A DNA stretch of 64,000 nt from Selenomonas sp. (GCA_022773585.1 JALEZZ010000062.1:20096-84095), one strand, 5' to 3'. Shown: positions 8,648 through 17,613, numbered from the stretch's first letter. A program made the numbers and translations. Notes: generated by a model not told the origin, from the sequence alone.

Positions 8648-9826
8648 TCAAATCTCTTTCGCCAGCTCCTGCATCTTCGCGCGTGCCCGCGCTTCTTTCC
8701 GCTTCATCGCATAATATTTCTTCCGCTCGCTATAAAATCTCCAGCACAGCAGCAGCGCCGCGCCCGCCATGTAGACGAGAAACGCGCCGAAAAGTGCCGA
8801 GATGTCGGAGAGCCCCGCGCCGCGTGCGATGATATCGCGCTGGAAATGGAACTCCCACGTCAGCGGGAACACATGCGAGACATGCACGACCCAGTCCGAA
8901 TAATACGTCACCGGCCCCGTCATGCCGCCGAGGATGAAGCCGCCTGGGATGAAGAGGATCATGCGGCTCGACGCGATGCCCGGATTTGCCGCCGTCCAGC
9001 CGAACGACACGCTCAGCATGCCGACCGTCATCACGTAGAAGAGCTGCGTGAACAGGAACGTCAAGAGGCTTCCCGAAAAATTCAGGTCGCCCCAGACGCG
9101 CAGCACTGCCATGCCCACGACGAACGACACGATGAGGCAGCCCGCATACGGCACGATGCGCGCGATGAGCTCCCACGGCGTCCCCTTCTCCATCATCCGG
9201 TCCATCTCATGCGTCAGCCGCAGGCGCGGCCCCATGCCGATGGTCGCGAACGTGAAGAACATCGAACCGAAGAAGAACAGGAAGCCCAGCGTCTCCGTGT
9301 TGCTCGTCGATTCCTGCGGATTGAACAGCTTGCGGTCGGCGAGCTGCACCTGTCCCGCGACGCTGTCATTCGTCGAGCCGACATCGCCCGATGCCGCCGC
9401 ATTGTCGAGCGCGAGGAGCTCCTGGAGCGCCTCCTTGATGTTCGCCGTCTGCGCCGTGTTCGTGTTGTCATAGTACACGCCGATGTTCGACGCCGAGCCC
9501 GTGAAGCGGTTCTTTTCGAGGTCGCGCGGGAAATAGAGCACCGCGACGGCCTTGTCCTCGTAAAAAAGTTTCTTCGGATCCGTCGGCGTGTTGATGACCG
9601 CCGTCACCTGCATGTACTCCGACGCGTCGATGCGCGTGATGAGCTCCCGCGTGTACGCGCTGTTGTCGAGGTCGATGACCACGACCTTCGCGTCCTTCGC
9701 GAAATTGCCCGACAGCAGCACGGAAAGAATCACCGTCACCACCATCGCAACGAGCAGGCACACCTTCTCATACGGCATGCCCCTCCCTGAGAAAAGAAAT
9801 TTGATTTCACTCTTTAATGCTTCCAA
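8648..9826 (-). CDS. ABC-2 type transport permease (drug/antimicrobial export type)
   Basis: 392-aa ABC2_membrane_3-like permease: one N-terminal helix (about 22-42), a large extracytoplasmic domain (about 45-200) and five to six helices in the C-terminal half, ending in a basic tail. Such permeases (YhhJ/YbhR type) usually work with an HlyD-like adaptor and an ATPase. The adaptor gene is upstream in the same direction, but no ATP-binding subunit is encoded here. The gene follows repeat-rich DNA of 310 bp (9827-10136). Confidence 0.85.
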   Translation of the reverse strand: MEALKSEIKFLFSGRGMPYEKVCLLVAMVVTVILSVLLSGNFAKDAKVVVIDLDNSAYTRELITRIDASEYMQVTAVINTPTDPKKLFYEDKAVAVLYFPRDLEKNRFTGSASNIGVYYDNTNTAQTANIKEALQELLALDNAAASGDVGSTNDSVAGQVQLADRKLFNPQESTSNTETLGFLFFFGSMFFTFATIGMGPRLRLTHEMDRMMEKGTPWELIARIVPYAGCLIVSFVVGMAVLRVWGDLNFSGSLLTFLFTQLFYVMTVGMLSVSFGWTAANPGIASSRMILFIPGGFILGGMTGPVTYYSDWVVHVSHVFPLTWEFHFQRDIIARGAGLSDISALFGAFLVYMAGAALLLCWRFYSERKKYYAMKRKEARARAKMQELAKEI

Positions 9827-9891
9827 GATTTATTTCTCCCCTTCGCACCCGCGGAAGAAACGTTGTACGTATTTGTTTTGCCGTACAGGGG

Positions 9892-9933
9892 ACTCCCCCC
9901 GCCCTTCGGGCCCTCCCCCCTCTAGAAGGGGGC
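9892..9933. repeat. Repeat B, copy 1
   Basis: GC-rich double hairpin: ACTCCCCCC arm, GCCCTTCGGGC hairpin, then CCCCCCTCTAGAAGGGGGC. It lies in the 310-bp gap between the permease and the HlyD gene, next to palindrome P copy 2. No gene is seen in this gap. Confidence 0.85.
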
Positions 9934-9974
9934 TGCTGTATACGTTGCATTCATCAATAGAATGTCCCTTCGAG

Positions 9975-10053
9975 CGACAAGGGGGCTTTCATAAGAAATC
10001 CGTTTGAATGACCACCGGGAATGGCCCGGATTTCGTTGGAAGCCCCCTTGCCG
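9975..10053. repeat. Palindromic repeat P, copy 2
   Basis: 79-bp palindrome almost identical to 8526-8604, including the flanking CTTCGAGCG on the left and CCGGGCAC on the right, so the repeated unit is slightly longer than the palindrome. The few differences fall in the loop and at one arm position. Confidence 0.9.
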
Positions 10054-10136
10054 CCGGGCACGCATTCCCTTTCGCGAAACCTATGTTCCAACGAACATGC
10101 ATGTTCTTCGCGGGCTTTACGAACTTCGCGGGCTCC

Positions 10137-11228
10137 TTACCACCCTTTCACCCCGATCGTCATGCCTGGCACAACGCCATCCGTCGGCTCAATGTAGATG
10201 CGCACCTGGAACGCCGAGAGATCGGCCTGTCCTTTCTCGCGCGACTGCTTGAGGTCGGCAAAGCCCGGCGCCTGCGTCAGGAGCTGAACCCGGCCCTTGA
10301 CTTCCTTCTTGCCCGCGACCGTCACGCCCGTGATTTCGTCGCCTTCATGGAGGCCTGCCGCCTGCTCTTCAGAAAGATAGACATCATAATAGCTGCGATC
10401 GCTTTCGAGCAGCACGACCGGCGTGCCTGCCGAGACCATCTCGCCCTCCTTCGAGAGCACTTTCAGCACCTTGCCATCCTCCGGTGCGCGCAGCGTCAGG
10501 CGTTCCTTCTGCGTCTCGAGCTCTTCGAGCTGCACGACGAGCGCCTGCCGCTGGCTTTCGAGCGCCGACACATCATTGCTCATGTTCGCCGCGCTCGCGC
10601 GTTCCTGCGCAATCGTCGGCAGCGCAATGCCATCCGTCGCGCCCGTGTCCTGTGCACCCGACAGCAATTTGTCGAGGAGCTGCTGCTCCACATTCGCCTG
10701 CGCTACATTCAGCGTCATCGTCGCATCATCGAGCTGCGACTGCGCAATCGCGCCCGCCTCGACGAGCGACGTCTTGCGGTCATAGTCGAGCTGTGCATTC
10801 TTGAGCGTCGCCTGCGCGCTCGAAACCGCCGCGCGCTGCTGGTCGATCTGGCGGAACGACTGCGTCTCGTCATTGTCGGCTTTCAGATAGTTCACGGCCT
10901 GCGAGCCCGACGTCGAAGCGATCTGCGCATCAATCTGCGCAATCTGCGCCTTCGTCTTCTTGATGGCGAGGTCTGTATCCTTCGCATCGAGCTTCATGAC
11001 GACATCGCCCTTCTTCACGACATCGCCCTCCGTCACGTTCACCTTGATCAAGCGGCCGCTGACGGAATGGAACGCCATCTTGACCTGCTCCGCCGTCAGG
11101 ATGCCCTCCTTCTCCGATGCGCCGAGCGCCACCGCATCATTGCCGCGGTACATCAGCACCGCCCCGCCAATCAGGAGCAGCGCCAGGAACAACAGCCCCG
11201 TCCGCTCCGCTTTCTGCCTTGCATTCAT
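10137..11228 (-). CDS. HlyD-family membrane fusion (adaptor) protein
   Basis: 363 aa. A short cytoplasmic N-terminus, one membrane helix (about 11-27), then paired biotinyl-lipoyl halves (GRLIKVNVTEGDVVKKGDVV on one side, LRAPEDGKVLKVLSKEGEMV on the other) flanking a long alpha-helical hairpin rich in Gln and Ala, and a C-terminal beta-barrel. It would bridge an inner-membrane exporter to the outer membrane. It lies between a MarR regulator and an ABC-2 permease on the same strand, suggesting a regulated export system. Confidence 0.9.
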   Translation of the reverse strand: MNARQKAERTGLLFLALLLIGGAVLMYRGNDAVALGASEKEGILTAEQVKMAFHSVSGRLIKVNVTEGDVVKKGDVVMKLDAKDTDLAIKKTKAQIAQIDAQIASTSGSQAVNYLKADNDETQSFRQIDQQRAAVSSAQATLKNAQLDYDRKTSLVEAGAIAQSQLDDATMTLNVAQANVEQQLLDKLLSGAQDTGATDGIALPTIAQERASAANMSNDVSALESQRQALVVQLEELETQKERLTLRAPEDGKVLKVLSKEGEMVSAGTPVVLLESDRSYYDVYLSEEQAAGLHEGDEITGVTVAGKKEVKGRVQLLTQAPGFADLKQSREKGQADLSAFQVRIYIEPTDGVVPGMTIGVKGW

Positions 11229-11289
11229 GAAAATCTTCCTTCCTTGTAATTCGTATGCTAACTATTATGATAAAAGCCATTCCATCTCA

Positions 11290-11466
11290 GGCCCCCTCAA
11301 TGAGGGGGCTGTCAGCGAAGCTGACTGGGGGAGTAGTTAGATGCTGGAGACAAACAAACATGCAGAAGGTTGCTAAAGGACTTTAGCAATGCCTGCTTTC
11401 TTGTCAGAACTCAGCCCCTACTACTCCCACCACCGCTTCGCGGTCCCCCTCCCTCTAGAGGGAGGC
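11290..11466. repeat. Composite repeat island: B copies 2 and 3 in inverted orientation
   Basis: B copy 2 (11290-11335, GCCCCCTCAATGAGGGGGC plus CAGCGAAGCTG) and B copy 3 (11419-11466) face each other. Between them is a short palindrome at 11368-11393 (GGTTGCTAAAG and CTTTAGCAATGCC). The island fills the gap between the HlyD and MarR genes; no coding sequence is seen in it. Confidence 0.85.
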
Positions 11467-11485
11467 TGGAATTTTGAGCACACAG

Positions 11486-11971
11486 TTATTCTCCTGCGAG
11501 CTTTCGTAATAGACGAATCAGCTCTTCCTGTTCGCCACGCGTCAATTTCTCCATGAGCTTCGTGACGCGCAAGTAATGCGGCGGCAGAACCTCGTTCATG
11601 AAGTCCCGTCCCTTTTCCGTCAGCCGCACGCATTTCGAGCGGCGATCCTGCGGATCTTCTTCGAGCACGACATCACCGGCCTTTTCCAGCCGCTGCAGCA
11701 TCGTGCTGATCGTCGCCCGCGCGACGCCGACATGTGCCGCGAGCTCCGACGGCGCGATGCCCTCGGGATGCTGGTGCAGCACGATCAGCACACAGAACTT
11801 CCCTTCTGACAGATGGTAGTCCCTCTGCAGCACCGCGAGAATCTGCTCCGCGACCTGCTCGCCCGCCTGCCGGATCTCCAGCATTGCAATCACCGACGCC
11901 GGATCGATTTCCGGCACCACTTTCTTATGCGCTTCCAGCTCCGCCATCGTCGGCATGCTTTCCCGCCGCAT
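11486..11971 (-). CDS. MarR-family transcriptional regulator
   Basis: 161-aa winged-helix regulator. The helix-turn-helix lies in IAPSELAAHVGVARATISTMLQRLEKAG and is followed by the wing containing DRRSKCVRLTEKG, a canonical MarR signature. Its position just upstream of an HlyD adaptor and an export permease fits ligand-responsive repression of that exporter. The gap of roughly 120 bp upstream presumably contains its promoter. Confidence 0.92.
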   Translation of the reverse strand: MRRESMPTMAELEAHKKVVPEIDPASVIAMLEIRQAGEQVAEQILAVLQRDYHLSEGKFCVLIVLHQHPEGIAPSELAAHVGVARATISTMLQRLEKAGDVVLEEDPQDRRSKCVRLTEKGRDFMNEVLPPHYLRVTKLMEKLTRGEQEELIRLLRKLAGE

Positions 11972-12090
11972 CGCATCGCTCCCTTTTCGAAGTCATTAGT
12001 AAGCTAACTATCTAGCAGTATAAAGCGAAATCCCCCAAAAGTCAACCGGCCTTCGGAGGATTTCTGCCAAAAATTTTACAGGAAAATACG

Positions 12091-12810
12091 TCAGCTCTCA
12101 CGGAAGCGATACCCCGCGCCCCAGACGGTCTCGATGTAAATCGGGTGCGCAGGATCCGGCTCGATGCGGCTGCGGATGCGGTTGACGTGAACCATGACGG
12201 TCGCCGTGTCGCCGATGGCGTCGAGGCCCCAGACGCGCTCAAAGAGCTGCTCTTTCGAGAAGACGATGCCGGGGTGCTCGGCGAGGAACGTCAGGAGCTC
12301 GTACTCCTTGTTCGGGAGCGCGAGCTCTTTTTGGCCGAGGAAGACGCGGTGCGAAAGGCGCTCGATGCGCAGCTCGCCGCGCACAAGTTCCTGCGAAGAC
12401 GCAGCCGATGCCTCGGCAGCGCCGGATTCTGCGCCCTGCCGCAGGACGCGCTCGTAGCGCGTGATGTGCGATTTCACGCGGGCGATGAGCTCGCCAGGCG
12501 AGAACGGCTTCGTGATGTAGTCGTCGGCGCCGAGGCCGAGGCCGCGAATCTTGTCGATGTCTTCGCCGCGCGCCGAAACGATGAGGACGGGGACTTCGCT
12601 TTTCGCGCGGATGTCGCGGCAGATGGCGAAGCCGTCGCGGCCCGGCAGCATGATGTCGAGCAGCACGAGGGAGTAGCCGCCCTTCGCGAGCTCCGCGAGG
12701 CCTTTTTCGCCATCCGTTTCGATGGTGACGGCGAAATCGGACGCTTCGAGGAAATCGCGCTCCATTTCGGCAATCTCGATGTTGTCTTCAATAATCAGAA
12801 TCTTGTTCAT
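12091..12810 (-). CDS. OmpR/PhoB-family response regulator
   Basis: 239 aa: receiver domain with the acidic pocket (IIEDN) and phospho-acceptor Asp52 in LVLLDIMLPGRDG, and a C-terminal winged helix ending ATVMVHVNRIRSRIE...GAGYRF. Phosphorylated by the kinase downstream; the two reading frames overlap by 4 bp (ATGA), so they are translationally coupled. The likely target is the divergent PepSY gene beyond the kinase. Confidence 0.96.
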   Translation of the reverse strand: MNKILIIEDNIEIAEMERDFLEASDFAVTIETDGEKGLAELAKGGYSLVLLDIMLPGRDGFAICRDIRAKSEVPVLIVSARGEDIDKIRGLGLGADDYITKPFSPGELIARVKSHITRYERVLRQGAESGAAEASAASSQELVRGELRIERLSHRVFLGQKELALPNKEYELLTFLAEHPGIVFSKEQLFERVWGLDAIGDTATVMVHVNRIRSRIEPDPAHPIYIETVWGAGYRFRES

Positions 12811-14459
12811 CGGGGGGTCGCATCTCCTTTTTCACTGCTTGCGGTTTCTGGCGGTTCCGCATCGTTTTCGTTGGCGATGGGCAGATGAATCGTGATTGTG
12901 AGGCCGCCGCCCTTTGTCGCGCTCGCCGCGATGCGGCCGCCGAGCGCCGTGATGATTTCGCGGCAGATGGCGAGGCCGAGGCCGCTGCCTTTCTTCGTGT
13001 CCGTGCGGGCCTTGTCCGTGCGGTAAAACGTCTCGAAAAGATGCGGCAGGGCCTCCTCCGGCACGCCGGGCCCGTGGTCGGCGAACGTCAGCACGCACGC
13101 CGCGCCCTGCACGGCGACGCCGAGCTCCATCGCGACGGTCGTGTCTTCCTTGTACTTGATGGCGTTGCCGAGGATGTTGTCGACGACGCGGGCAAAGGCG
13201 TCGCGGTCGATGGCGGCGCGGGCGTGTCCTTCCGGCGGCGTTTCGGCGAGCGTCAGCACGAGGCCGCGGTCGCGCAGCGCCGGCGCTTCCTCGGCGACGT
13301 AATCGGCGAAATACGCATCGAGCGCGACGGGCTCGGGCGTCAGCACCATGCGGCCGAGCTCGAGGCGCGAGAACATGCGCAGGTTCTTGACGAGGCGCTC
13401 CATCGTGCAGGCCGCGCCATAGATGCGCTGGGCGTATTGCTCGCGCTTTTCCGCCGTCGAGGCGAGGCCTGCGAGCAGGCCGTCGGCGTAGCCTTTGAGG
13501 AGCGTCAGCGGCGTCGCGAGGTCGTGCGAGATGCCCGCGATGAGTTCCTTGCGGCTCTGATCATAGCGAGCCTGCTTTTCGCGCGCGGCTTTGAGCTCGG
13601 CGCGCATCGCGTCAAAATCGCGGCAGGCGTCGCCCATCTCGTCGCCGCCCATCGGCGGCATCGGCGTCGCGAGGTCGCCGGTGCGGATGCGGGCAGACGC
13701 TTCGCGGAGCGCGCCCAAGGGGCCTAGAATCTGCTCGGACAGCAGCCGCGAGAGGTAGATGCCGAGGCAGACGATGAAAAGGATGGCCGAGCCGACGATC
13801 AGCAGCAGCAGCCCTTCGACGACGGCTTTTTCCGGCCCCATCTTCATGCGTTCCTGTGCGAGGAACGGCAGCCGCCCAGCCGCGCGGACCGTCGTGCCCG
13901 TGACGGGGGACGTATAGGAAAAGAACAGGCCGTCGCGCGTCCAGAGCAGCTGCTCGGCGGCGTCATCCTGCGGCCGTTCGCCGCCCTGCGGGGCCAGCAG
14001 GGGCGGCGCGGTATCGTGCGGGTGCATGGCATGATGGCCGTCATGGAGGTCGGGAAGCGGCGCCTGCTGGGTCAGCGTATCTTTCGGCAGCGCCTGCCGT
14101 GCGAGCGCCTCTGCGCTCGTGCCCGGCGTGGCGTAGATGGCCCCGTCTTTTCCCGCGATGGCGACCGAGAGGCCCGCGCTCTCAAGGATGGCGACGGAGT
14201 CCTCGAACGATTTGAGATGCGGCGTCTTGTGCTTGTCCGCCTCGATGCGCAGATCGTCAATCGCGTACTGGATCGAGAGCGCGGGCCCCTGCATGGGCCA
14301 GAGCGCGGCGAAATCGTTCTGCCGCGCCGTGCCCGCGAGGCGCAGCGCCCCGAGCATCGCGGCCCCGGCGACGAAGAGCAGCAGCACGGGGATGAAGACC
14401 ATGAGGAACTGCGCTGTCAAGATGCGTTTTTTGAGCGAGATGTCGCGGATATGGAGCAC
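12807..14459 (-). CDS. Sensor histidine kinase with His-rich periplasmic loop
   Basis: 550 aa. Helices at about 13-35 and 215-237 enclose a periplasmic sensor that contains a His cluster (HDGHHAMHPH, 139-148). HAMP, H-box with His312 (ISHDLATPL), N-box (NILGNAIKY) and glycine boxes (GPGVP, GSGLGLAI) are all intact. The GTG at 14459 follows a strong AAGGAAGGGGG site, which itself lies in the 3' arm of a long hairpin (14460-14525). The His cluster together with the His-rich partner at 14694 suggests metal sensing; this is inference. Confidence 0.94.
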   Translation of the reverse strand: MLHIRDISLKKRILTAQFLMVFIPVLLLFVAGAAMLGALRLAGTARQNDFAALWPMQGPALSIQYAIDDLRIEADKHKTPHLKSFEDSVAILESAGLSVAIAGKDGAIYATPGTSAEALARQALPKDTLTQQAPLPDLHDGHHAMHPHDTAPPLLAPQGGERPQDDAAEQLLWTRDGLFFSYTSPVTGTTVRAAGRLPFLAQERMKMGPEKAVVEGLLLLIVGSAILFIVCLGIYLSRLLSEQILGPLGALREASARIRTGDLATPMPPMGGDEMGDACRDFDAMRAELKAAREKQARYDQSRKELIAGISHDLATPLTLLKGYADGLLAGLASTAEKREQYAQRIYGAACTMERLVKNLRMFSRLELGRMVLTPEPVALDAYFADYVAEEAPALRDRGLVLTLAETPPEGHARAAIDRDAFARVVDNILGNAIKYKEDTTVAMELGVAVQGAACVLTFADHGPGVPEEALPHLFETFYRTDKARTDTKKGSGLGLAICREIITALGGRIAASATKGGGLTITIHLPIANENDAEPPETASSEKGDATPR

Positions 14460-14460
14460 G

Positions 14461-14526
14461 AGAAAGCCCCCTTCCTTCGTTTTCCTTCATTCTATCATAG
14501 AATCTGGGCGAAGAAAGGGGGCTTTT
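14461..14526 (-). promoter_or_regulatory. Long leader hairpin covering the kinase ribosome-binding site
   Basis: On the minus strand AAAGCCCCCTTTCTTCG pairs over 17 positions (one G-U) with CGAAGGAAGGGGGCTTT, which contains the kinase Shine-Dalgarno. The loop holds a perfect 7-1-7 palindrome ATTCTATCATAGAAT. It could limit kinase translation, serve as a protein site, or be another terminator-like palindrome. Confidence 0.6.
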
Positions 14527-14693
14527 GCGCGTGCAGGGCAAAGTTTCTGCTTCTGCAAGATTTTGTTTAGCTTTTGTTTCGAAATGGTTGCGGCGCTGTT
14601 TCAAACTGCCTGCTATCATAAGAACTGTTCCAAGGGAACGGCAAAAAAACGAAAAGCAAAAAGCAAAAGCAGATATGCAAGGAGGAATCCATC

Positions 14694-15368
14694 ATGGATA
14701 TGGAAAAGATGAACAATGTGCAGAATCAGGCAAAAGGCGCTTGCAAGAAGTATTGGAAGAAAGGCCTCGCGGCCGTCGTTGCGCTCGCCATCCTCGGCGG
14801 CGCGGGCGCCGTCTATGACGTGCAGCAGCACAAGGCCGAGCGCGCGGCGAAAGACGCAGCCCGCAGCCAGCTCGTCGCGAGCCAGGCAGCGCGCGAGAAT
14901 GTCACGCTGATCAGCGAGGACGAGGCAAAGGCGAAAGCCGCCGAAGCCGTCGGCATCGACGAAGGTTCGCTGACGTTCAAGACCGTCAACCTCGAAAACC
15001 TCGCGATGGAAAAAGCGGACAAGAAAGACGGCGACAAAAAAGAGAAGTTCGAAAAGAAGTCGCATAAAGAAGGCGGCAAGCATGACGAGGCGTGGTACAA
15101 AGAGCATGGCGACCACGAGCGCGATGACCATGAACGCGACAATCATGATAGCTACGACCACGATGGCATGCAGCACATGGCACAGCCTGGCGGAGCGCCG
15201 CAAGGCATGATGCAGGGCCAGCCGCCGCAGCCCGCAGATGGCCAGCAGCCGCCGAAGAGCTTCCGCTTCCATCCCGCGTACAAGATTTCCTGCACGCACG
15301 GCAATGTGAAGTACCATGTCATGGTCGATGCCGTGACGGGCAACGTCATGATGTGCGACGTTGCATGA
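14694..15368 (+). CDS. Membrane-anchored PepSY-domain protein, His-rich
   Basis: 224 aa. One N-terminal helix (about 25-43), then a PepSY half (SEDEAKAKAAEAVGIDEGSL), a highly charged linker with many His and Asp (GDHERDDHERDNHDSYDHDG region), a Gln/Pro/Met segment and the second PepSY strand pair (YHVMVDAVTGNVM). Probably exposed outside the membrane. It is divergent from the two-component operon, whose sensor also has a His-rich loop, so it is a candidate target or accessory of that system. The function of PepSY proteins of this kind is not established. Confidence 0.88.
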   Translation: MDMEKMNNVQNQAKGACKKYWKKGLAAVVALAILGGAGAVYDVQQHKAERAAKDAARSQLVASQAARENVTLISEDEAKAKAAEAVGIDEGSLTFKTVNLENLAMEKADKKDGDKKEKFEKKSHKEGGKHDEAWYKEHGDHERDDHERDNHDSYDHDGMQHMAQPGGAPQGMMQGQPPQPADGQQPPKSFRFHPAYKISCTHGNVKYHVMVDAVTGNVMMCDVA

Positions 15369-15402
15369 GAAAGCCTCCCCTCCAACAACAAGATATAGCC
15401 GA

Positions 15403-15435
15403 AAGAAGCCGCACGGTTTGCCGTGCGGCTTCTTG
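15403..15435 (+). terminator. Terminator after the PepSY gene
   Basis: Perfect 14-bp inverted repeat AAGAAGCCGCACGG / CCGTGCGGCTTCTT around a TTTG loop, 34 bp after the stop codon. Confidence 0.8.
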
Positions 15436-15509
15436 GCGTTCTGCGGAGATTGCAGGCGCTCTGCGGGGATGATACAATGGAAGAAAATTCAACAAGAAGG
15501 ACGATCCCT

Positions 15510-16271
15510 ATGGAAAAACATTTCGACATCAACGAAGGCGGTTACAGCGTCCGCTGCAAGCTCTTCGCACACAAAGACGCGCGCACGTATCAGCGCGTCG
15601 TCATCTGCACGCACGGCTACGGCGGCAGCAAGGACCGCGCGAACATCGCGAAATTTGCGGAAAAAGAAACATCAAAATACAAGACCGACGCCGTCATCGC
15701 CTTTGACTGGCCCTGCCACGGACAGGACGCGCGCAAGAAACTCGTGCTCAGCGAGTGCATGGAATACCTGACGCTCGTCGTCCGCCACGCGAAAAACGTC
15801 CTGCAGGCGCAGGACGTCTTCATCTATTCCGTGAGCTTCGGCGGTTATCTGACGCTCAAATACATCGCCGAAATCGGCAACCCTTTCCGCAAAATCGCCT
15901 TGCGCTGCCCTGGCATCCGCATGTACGACCTCATGAAGGCGAACGTCTCTGCGGACGACTGGACGAAGATCGAAAAGGGCAAGGATGTCATGATCGGCAT
16001 GGAGCGCAAAATGAAGGTGGACAAGCAGCTCTTTGACGACCTCGCCAAAAGCGACGTGCGGAAATACGAATACTTCGACTGGGCTGACGACATGATGATC
16101 CTCCACGGCACAGCCGACACGACCGTGCCCATCGAGGACTCCGAAGCCTTCGCCGAAAACAACGTCATCACCTTCGTCCCCGTCGAAGGTGCCGACCACC
16201 CCTTCCGCGACCCGAAGCTCATGGACTTTGCAATCCATACCATCATCGAATTCTTTGCGCCGGAAGAGTGA
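15510..16271 (+). CDS. Alpha/beta hydrolase
   Basis: 253 aa. Core fold elements: VVICTHGYGGSKDR near the oxyanion strand, nucleophile elbow YSVSFGGYL (Ser in SxSxGG-type turn), an acid in LHGTADTTVPIED and the terminal His in VEGADHPFRD. It is probably a serine esterase or acylhydrolase of the cytoplasm; the substrate is unknown. The start was placed at ATG 15510, with AAGAAGGA 8 nt upstream; a longer in-frame start at 15423 would overlap the preceding terminator. Confidence 0.88.
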   Translation: MEKHFDINEGGYSVRCKLFAHKDARTYQRVVICTHGYGGSKDRANIAKFAEKETSKYKTDAVIAFDWPCHGQDARKKLVLSECMEYLTLVVRHAKNVLQAQDVFIYSVSFGGYLTLKYIAEIGNPFRKIALRCPGIRMYDLMKANVSADDWTKIEKGKDVMIGMERKMKVDKQLFDDLAKSDVRKYEYFDWADDMMILHGTADTTVPIEDSEAFAENNVITFVPVEGADHPFRDPKLMDFAIHTIIEFFAPEE

Positions 16272-16330
16272 AGAATGATTGCCGCACCCATAGGGGCGTG
16301 ATAAAATCAAATCAAAAGGGGGGCATCGTC

Positions 16331-16678
16331 ATGTCTGTCAGGAAGCAAAACCTGCCATATAAAGTTATGGAAATTCGTCAAATCATAACACCCATCGCAG
16401 TTCGTTACAAGCTGAAAGCCGTTTATCTTTTTGGTTCATATGCACGCGGCGAAGCTACGGCAGACAGCGATATCGATTTCTTGGTAGATACCGAGGGGGC
16501 TGATCTTGATACTTTGTTCAAGCTTGGCGGACTCTATGCCGAACTTGAGGAAGCTTTCGCCTGCCCCATCGATTTAGTGACCGTTGCCTCGCTGAATCAG
16601 CCGCCACACCATGCGTCACAGGCACAGTTGCGCGAAAACATCTGGCAGGAGAAGGTGGATGTATATGCAGCAGCTTGA
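16331..16678 (+). CDS. MNT-type nucleotidyltransferase (antitoxin-like partner of HEPN)
   Basis: 115 aa. The minimal nucleotidyltransferase motif is intact: GSYARGE (35-41) followed by the metal-binding pair in SDID (D47, D49). In HEPN/MNT toxin-antitoxin pairs this protein AMPylates and silences the HEPN RNase. Start at 16331 with an AAAGGGGGG site just upstream. The downstream HEPN gene overlaps it by 20 bp but is internally deleted (next entry), so this is now probably an orphan antitoxin. Confidence 0.88.
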   Translation: MSVRKQNLPYKVMEIRQIITPIAVRYKLKAVYLFGSYARGEATADSDIDFLVDTEGADLDTLFKLGGLYAELEEAFACPIDLVTVASLNQPPHHASQAQLRENIWQEKVDVYAAA

Positions 16679-16871
16679 CCGGCACCGTTTGGGACATATT
16701 ATCGAGTATTGCCGCCGAATCCAAGCGACGATGGCACGCTTTGGCACTTCTATTGTCGCGCATGGTTATGGCAATATCGAACTGACCGTCGTCTGTCGTA
16801 CCGCACAGGAAGACATTCCGAGATTACAGGCGTTTTGCGAAAAAGAGCTTCGTTCAACGAAATGCGAATAA
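16659..16871 (+). pseudogene. HEPN (DUF86) toxin remnant with internal deletion
   Basis: 70 aa, against roughly 110-120 in the family. The N-terminal part (LGHIIEYCRRIQATMARFG) and C-terminal part (AHGYGNIELTVVCRTAQEDIPRL) are family-like but are fused directly. About 45 residues are missing, including the central LLxIGELA-type helix and the Arg of the Rx4-6H RNase motif; only AHGYG remains. The frame is open, so a short peptide may still be made, but catalysis is not expected. Confidence 0.75.
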
Positions 16872-16884
16872 AGTTTTTCTTCCG

Positions 16885-17274
16885 CTAAAAGCGTTTCCTC
16901 GCCATCCACTCCCTCGGCGTCATGCCGTACTCTTCCTTGAACGCTTTGTAGAAGTTGCTGCTGCTCGCAAAGCCGAGCATGGCGGCGATTTCTTCGATGG
17001 AGAGGGTCGTGCCCGTGAGGAGCGCGGTGGCTCTCGTCATGCGGAGCTCGCGCAGGATGCTCGTGAAGGTGCGGCCCGTTTCTTTCTTCAGGAGGTTCGA
17101 GACGTACGTCGGATGATAGGAAAAATGCGCGCCGAGGTCGACGAGCGTCACGGTGTCCATATGTTCGCTCATGTAGCCCACGATTTCTTCGGAGATCGTG
17201 AGGCTCTTTTTTTTCGGCGCGAGCGCGCGGCAGCGGCGCGCGATGTGGAGGAGCAGTGTTCGGCGGCGGCTCCG
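16885..17274 (-). pseudogene. AraC-family regulator, C-terminal fragment
   Basis: The two AraC helix-turn-helix motifs are present (LVDLGAHFSYHPTYVSNLLKKE and IEEIAAMLGFASSSNFYKAF, ending GMTPREWM). Upstream the frame stays family-like through LLLHIARRC and then hits TAA at 17275-17277, so the N-terminal sensing half is missing. A GTG at 17181 could start a 98-residue DNA-binding fragment. It abuts the divergent aldo/keto-reductase remnant; a shared deletion may have removed both 5' ends. Confidence 0.75.
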
Positions 17275-17613
17275 TTATGAAAAAAGCCTTGCCGACCCCG
17301 GCGTCGGCTACCTCTACCTCATCCATCGGCCGGCGGCCAGTCATCAGTTCCCGGATTGGGAAGACATCAATCGAGAGACATGGAGAGCTCTAACCGACTT
17401 CTATCGCGCAAGAACGGCAAATCAGTCGCGCAGCTCTGCATCCTCTAGTGCATGCAGCAGATCGTGCCGCTCCCGAAATCCATCACGCCCTCGCGCATCC
17501 GCGAAAACCTCCGCGTGGAAGATTTCACCATCAGCGACGAAGACATGGCGGTCATCAACGCGCTCCCGAACTTCGACGGCTCAGGGAACGATCCTGACAG
17601 TGTCGATTTTTGA
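17262..17613 (+). pseudogene. Aldo/keto reductase remnant
   Basis: Family-like stretches appear in two pieces: YEKSLADPGVGYLYLIHRP...DWEDINRETWRAL in one frame, then, after a deletion near 17405, GKSVAQLCIL-stop-CMQQIVPLPKSITPSRIREN...DEDMAVINALPNF in another frame with an internal TAG where the family has a codon. The NADPH site is partly kept (LPKSITPSRIREN), but the barrel N-terminus and middle are lost. Clearly non-functional. Confidence 0.85.
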
